In this document: in pieces, positions 5,391-9,144 of the stretch
Layout of the letters: every line of letters starts with the position of its first letter
How positions within the stretch are numbered: the stretch's first letter is position 1
Assembly: GCA_029933295.1 (NCBI GenBank)
Contig: JAOZOL010000084.1
Location: forward strand, 1-9,144
From: Desulfobacterales bacterium
Lineage (GTDB): Bacteria; Desulfobacterota; Desulfobacteria; Desulfobacterales; Desulfosalsimonadaceae
Reading direction: 5' to 3'
Length of the DNA: 9,144 bases
Notes under the pieces: generated by a model
What the model was told of the DNA's origin: nothing
What the model saw: only the letters and a program-made list of their open reading frames with translations
The model's database searches: none
Translations under genes and position numbers: made by a program

Positions 5391-7959
5391 GGCGGATTGC
5401 TGCGGGTACAAGAACGATTGAACCAATGGTGGTATTCACCATTGTCAGTGCCACCAGGAGCCCGAACAAGACCATGGGCAGAAAATGGGATGTCACCATC
5501 ACCAGAAATCCAAAGATCAGGGCAAGGGATGTAAACAGGATCGCCTTGCCTGATACATAAATCGTCTGTTCAATGGCGTCAGGGATACTGACGTTTTCTT
5601 TTTTAACAGATCTGTATTTGTTAAGGAAATGGATGGTATCATCCACCCCGATGCCGATAGTAATTGCCGCGATTATCGAGGTAACCATATCAAGACTGAT
5701 CCCCAGCCACCCCATAATCCCAAAATTTATAAGAATCGTCATCCCCATATCGATTAATGACAAGGGGCCGGCCTTAAATTTTCGGAAAAGAAAAATAATA
5801 ACAACCAGCACGATCATCAGTGACAGTAATAATCCCTTCATCTGCCCGGTGACAATATAGTGGGCAAGCTTGGCATTGATTATCGGAAAACCGGTAATCT
5901 CGAATGAATACGGTTCGGGAAGGTTTTCGGCAAGGTGTTGCCTGATTTTATGTATAATGTGATTTGTTTCTGCGGTTCCAATGCCTTTACCTGATTTCGC
6001 GGCCAGTCTGGCAAGAATATTGCATTTTTGAAAATCGGGATCTACAAAGGGTTCAAACGCGTCCACCCTGCCGTCGGAATCATCATCATCCCCTGAGTAA
6101 ATTTCCAGGTAATCGAGAATGTCGAGGCTGTTTTCAGGTATCTTATAATAATCCGGATCATCGTTATTCATGGCCATGTGCATCCGTTTTATAAAATCCG
6201 AAAACGCGTCTGTCCGGCCGATTTTTAAATCTTTGTTTTCGTCCGCGACAAGCCATTGTCTCAGTTCCTCAACGGTTTCTAAAAATTCGCGCTGTTTGAC
6301 CCCGTCAATTTTCCCGGAATCAATGGTAATATTAAATCCCCACTCGCCGCCGAATTTATGGCCGATTTTAAGGACATCTATTTTTGCTGAATCATCATCC
6401 TTAAAATAATGGAGCATATCTGTATCCACCTTCAGCCTCAGCATGCCCGCCACAGCGATACAAAAAACAACAGCGGTCACTGCAAAGACCTTTTTATGAT
6501 GCCTGACGGTAATCATTGCGATCAGGACAAGGGCCTTGTCGACGAGGCTTGTCTTCCGAATGTTCCTTTTCCCGATCAAAAGTGACGGATACCTGTGCGG
6601 AAGGAGGGTTAAGCTTGCGGGGATAAACGTTATGGAGATAAATACGGCAAACATAACCCCGATGGCGGAAAATACCCCCCACTCGAGTATGGCCGACACC
6701 TGGCTTGTTAAAAAGGTCATAAACGCGGCAAAGGTTGTTAAGCCGGCTAGCAAAACGGTGGTGGTAATATGCGACATGGCGATCGGAAGCCCTTTTTGCC
6801 GCCCTTTTCGGGTGATAAGCTCAAAATCAGCGTAATACTGATTTAAAACATGAATGGAATAGGAGCTCCCCACGGCAACAAGAAGCGGCGGAAGCGTACC
6901 CCCGACGGTCGTTATTTCATAGCCCAGATGTCCCATAAGCCCGAAGGTCCAGAGTTCTGCCAGGATCAGGGTGGTCAGCGGGAGAATGACCCCCCGGATC
7001 GATCTGAAATTAAAAAAGAAAACAATTGTCGCCACAAGGATAACCAGGGGAACATTCCTGCCAAGGTCTTCATGGATATAATCATTAAATCGTTTGTTAA
7101 GGAAAGGGACCCCTGACACGATAATCGTCAGTTCTTTATAGGATTTAATAATGTCAGCCAGTTCGCCCACCATCGTGGTCCTGTCCATGGTACCGCAAAG
7201 TTTGATAATAATCGCAAAATCACTGATTTCACCAGTTTTGCGGTCTATTGCATAAATGCCTTGTTTAAACGCAGGATTGCTTGTAAGCCGCTTTTTAAAT
7301 TGATCGATTCCTTCCTGGGTGCGGGGGATGATCCGTCTGCCGCTATCATCCTCCGCTATGAGATCGTATGCTTCCAGGGTATCATCTTTGCCCGTAATGT
7401 CTTCCGCATTTAATGGTGATAGGATGGTATCGATGATCTCGATCCGTTTTAATTCAATATCTTCTATGATCGATGCCTTGAGTTTTTCGACAGCATCTTC
7501 AGGCAGTATGTCGTCTGTTTTGAAATCCGCGGGGGATTTGCGTTTCAGGAACCTCACAAACGCGGGGTCATCGGAGAATCGGTCGTAAAAATCCTTCAGG
7601 CAGACATCGCTCCGACCGGCCATCTCATTAAACTTTTTCAGTCGTGTTTTCTCTTTCTGCTCATTAAAGTCTTTGTACTCCTCGATATCGATCAAAAAAT
7701 CATTAATTTTTTCAAATGAAGACGCACTCCACAGATTATCTGCTGAAACCGCCATAATCAAAAAACGGCCGTTATCACCAAAAATCTCTCTTGTTTTCAT
7801 ATATTTAATATAATCTTCGTCTTGTTTCGGCATAACCGATTCCACCGAGCTGTCGAATTGGAGATTACGCATCCCGTAAGACAAAGCCGCGGTAATGGCG
7901 AAAAGGGCGATTAAGACAAGAACAGGTCTTTTTGTGATAAATTTAAGATATGAATTCAT
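5344..7959 (-). CDS. RND superfamily exporter (MMPL/HAE3 type) with EF-hand-like loop
   Basis: This inner-membrane transporter has the typical RND layout. Numbering from the GTG at 7980, TM1 is at about 19-37, then a large periplasmic domain (about 38-305), TM2-TM6 at 309-460, TM7 at 496-513, a second periplasmic domain (514-712) and TM8-TM12 at 713-860. The TM10 motif GIGVDDTIHFLNKY is at 776-789, and its acidic pair probably takes part in proton coupling. The equivalent TM4 motif AVGSSYSIHVLNQY at 369-382 has no acid. The size, about 870 aa, and the lack of long AcrB-like docking domains point to the HAE3/MMPL branch, whose members often move lipids or hydrophobic compounds; the substrate here is unknown. 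Residues 632-643 match a canonical EF-hand calcium loop. ATG 7959 is chosen over GTG 7980 because AAGGA precedes it by four bases. ilvE lies 38 bases upstream on the same strand. Confidence 0.88.
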   Translation of the reverse strand: MNSYLKFITKRPVLVLIALFAITAALSYGMRNLQFDSSVESVMPKQDEDYIKYMKTREIFGDNGRFLIMAVSADNLWSASSFEKINDFLIDIEEYKDFNEQKEKTRLKKFNEMAGRSDVCLKDFYDRFSDDPAFVRFLKRKSPADFKTDDILPEDAVEKLKASIIEDIELKRIEIIDTILSPLNAEDITGKDDTLEAYDLIAEDDSGRRIIPRTQEGIDQFKKRLTSNPAFKQGIYAIDRKTGEISDFAIIIKLCGTMDRTTMVGELADIIKSYKELTIIVSGVPFLNKRFNDYIHEDLGRNVPLVILVATIVFFFNFRSIRGVILPLTTLILAELWTFGLMGHLGYEITTVGGTLPPLLVAVGSSYSIHVLNQYYADFELITRKGRQKGLPIAMSHITTTVLLAGLTTFAAFMTFLTSQVSAILEWGVFSAIGVMFAVFISITFIPASLTLLPHRYPSLLIGKRNIRKTSLVDKALVLIAMITVRHHKKVFAVTAVVFCIAVAGMLRLKVDTDMLHYFKDDDSAKIDVLKIGHKFGGEWGFNITIDSGKIDGVKQREFLETVEELRQWLVADENKDLKIGRTDAFSDFIKRMHMAMNNDDPDYYKIPENSLDILDYLEIYSGDDDDSDGRVDAFEPFVDPDFQKCNILARLAAKSGKGIGTAETNHIIHKIRQHLAENLPEPYSFEITGFPIINAKLAHYIVTGQMKGLLLSLMIVLVVIIFLFRKFKAGPLSLIDMGMTILINFGIMGWLGISLDMVTSIIAAITIGIGVDDTIHFLNKYRSVKKENVSIPDAIEQTIYVSGKAILFTSLALIFGFLVMVTSHFLPMVLFGLLVALTMVNTTIGSIVLVPAAIRLTGIDLSPPTAVKKD

Positions 7960-7997
7960 AGCATCCTTATTTGTTGTCACAATTTGATGAAATACGA

Positions 7998-9062
7998 TTA
8001 TTCAAGAGGCATGATCCAACCATCCGGGTCTTCAGCCACGCCGTATTGAATGTCCGTGATGGCAGTAAAAAATTTCTGAGACCATTTGCCCACTTTACCA
8101 TCACCGATTTTCATGATTTTGTCCTTATACATGACTTCCCCGACCGGAGAAATGACGGCAGCGGTGCCGGAACCAAACATTTCCTGAAGCTTTCCGGCTT
8201 CATGGGCCGCTATTAATTCATCAATGCTGATGCGGCGTTCAGACACCGGTTTGCCCCACTTGTCAGCAAGCTGTTTTACCGTGTCCCGGGTAATGCCTGA
8301 AAGGATGCTTCCGCTTAGGGCCGGCGTGATGATTTCATCGTCAATTACAAAAAATATGTTCATGGATCCCACTTCTTCGATATACTTTAGTTCAACACCG
8401 TCCAGCCACAACACCTGGGTGTAGCCGATACGGTTAGCCTCCTCTCCGGCATAGAGGCTGGCTGCATAATTTCCTGCGGTTTTTACTTCGCCCATGCCCC
8501 CCCGCACGGCGCGAACATATTTATCCGTTACCCAGATTTTAACCGGGTTGAACCCCTCCTTGTAATAAGCCCCCACAGGAGAAAGAATAATAAAGAATCG
8601 ATATGTATAAGAAGCCCGAACACCGACATATGGATCCATGGCGATAATTGTCGGACGGATATATAAAGATGTGCCCAGGGTTGAAGGGACCCAGCGTTTG
8701 TCAATTTTAAGCAGCTCCTTTAAGGCTTCAAGGGCAAACGCCTCATCAATGGGAGGCATGCACAGCTTGTGTCCGGATCGGTTAAACCGTTTAAAATTTT
8801 CTTCGGGCCGAAACAATTGAACAGCGCCGGATTCGGTTTTAAATGCTTTAAGGCCTTCAAATATCGACTGGCCATAATGCAGGACCATGGTGGACGGGTC
8901 CATTACTATGGGCTGATACGGTTCGATCCGCGGGTTATGCCACCCTCTGTTCTGATCATAATCCATATTAAACATGTGATCTGAAAAAACGGTTCCAAAT
9001 GTTAATTCCGATTCATCCGGTAACGGCTTCAATGCTTCCGCTCTGCTGATTTTTAACTCCAT
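7998..9062 (-). CDS. ilvE: Branched-chain amino acid aminotransferase IlvE
   Basis: This class IV PLP-dependent aminotransferase interconverts valine, leucine and isoleucine with their 2-oxo acids, using 2-oxoglutarate/glutamate. The 354 residues fit the longer eukaryotic-like (type II) branched-chain aminotransferases rather than the roughly 309-aa E. coli IlvE. Lys194 in GEVKTAGNYAAS (191-202) is the expected Schiff-base lysine. Other landmarks are HYGQSIFEGLKAF at 62-74, the conserved EEVGSMN at 229-235 and a phosphate-binding GSGTAA at 297-302. GGAGAAGG immediately before the ATG gives a strong ribosome binding site and fixes the start. The exporter gene follows 38 bases downstream, probably on the same transcript, though a functional link is not evident. 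Confidence 0.95.
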   Translation of the reverse strand: MELKISRAEALKPLPDESELTFGTVFSDHMFNMDYDQNRGWHNPRIEPYQPIVMDPSTMVLHYGQSIFEGLKAFKTESGAVQLFRPEENFKRFNRSGHKLCMPPIDEAFALEALKELLKIDKRWVPSTLGTSLYIRPTIIAMDPYVGVRASYTYRFFIILSPVGAYYKEGFNPVKIWVTDKYVRAVRGGMGEVKTAGNYAASLYAGEEANRIGYTQVLWLDGVELKYIEEVGSMNIFFVIDDEIITPALSGSILSGITRDTVKQLADKWGKPVSERRISIDELIAAHEAGKLQEMFGSGTAAVISPVGEVMYKDKIMKIGDGKVGKWSQKFFTAITDIQYGVAEDPDGWIMPLE

Positions 9063-9078
9063 AACCTTCTCCGTATTT

Positions 9079-9108
9079 TATATATTTGCAACAATATTAA
9101 TATGTAAA
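9079..9108 (-). promoter_or_regulatory. Candidate promoter of ilvE and the exporter gene
   Basis: On the minus strand TTTACA (complement of 9103-9108) is followed after 18 bases by TATATA (complement of 9079-9084). The -35 box is one base off consensus and the -10 box two bases off. The AT-rich setting makes several overlapping -10 choices possible. No other gene is visible in 9063-9144. Confidence 0.3.
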
Positions 9109-9144
9109 CCCACATTTATGGCCTTGACTTGTTAAAAAGCTTTT

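Noticed and set aside
9122..9144. TTGACT-like word and AAAAGCTTTT palindrome at the right edge
   Set aside because: The sequence ends before any context can be judged, and AT-rich palindromes of this length are common.

Overview
The window looks like a chromosomal segment of a Gram-negative bacterium, most plausibly a sulfate-reducing Desulfobacterota member of the Desulfobacterales type. The evidence for a Gram-negative is direct: two enzymes of ADP-heptose synthesis for the lipopolysaccharide (LPS) inner core, a GT9 heptosyltransferase-like protein, and a large RND-type inner-membrane exporter. The lineage guess rests on the general character of the proteins and is an inference.

Layout. 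Positions 1-2137 (+) hold the end of an unidentified gene, then gmhA and hldE, closely spaced as one operon. GmhA isomerises sedoheptulose 7-phosphate. HldE phosphorylates the product and later adenylylates heptose 1-phosphate to give ADP-heptose. A GC-rich hairpin followed by a T-run at about 2262-2329 probably ends this operon.

Positions about 2248-3012 form a small accessory island read on the minus strand. It holds a promoter with a 7-bp inverted repeat over its -35 box, the coding remnant of an XRE-type regulator that has lost its DNA-binding half, a short YefM-like antitoxin and a YoeB-type endoribonuclease toxin. Near-identical 13/14-bp direct repeats lie at the two ends of this island, which may reflect how it was inserted or rearranged.

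Positions 3049-5390 hold a divergent pair of surface-polysaccharide enzymes. One is a CDP-glycerol glycerophosphotransferase-family protein (-) and the other a GT9 heptosyltransferase-family protein (+); they share an 83-bp AT-rich intergenic region. Together with gmhA-hldE they suggest a cell-envelope glycan locus.

Positions 5344-9062 (-) hold ilvE, a branched-chain aminotransferase, followed 38 bp downstream by an 871-878 aa RND/MMPL-type exporter. The exporter gene converges on the GT9 gene and their 3' coding ends overlap by 47 bp. The exporter carries an unexpected, perfect EF-hand-like acidic loop in its second periplasmic domain.

Most of the window is ordinary housekeeping and envelope biosynthesis. 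The parts worth a second look are the toxin-antitoxin island with its truncated regulator and flanking repeats, and the EF-hand-like loop in the exporter. No RNA genes, CRISPR arrays or intact insertion sequences were seen.
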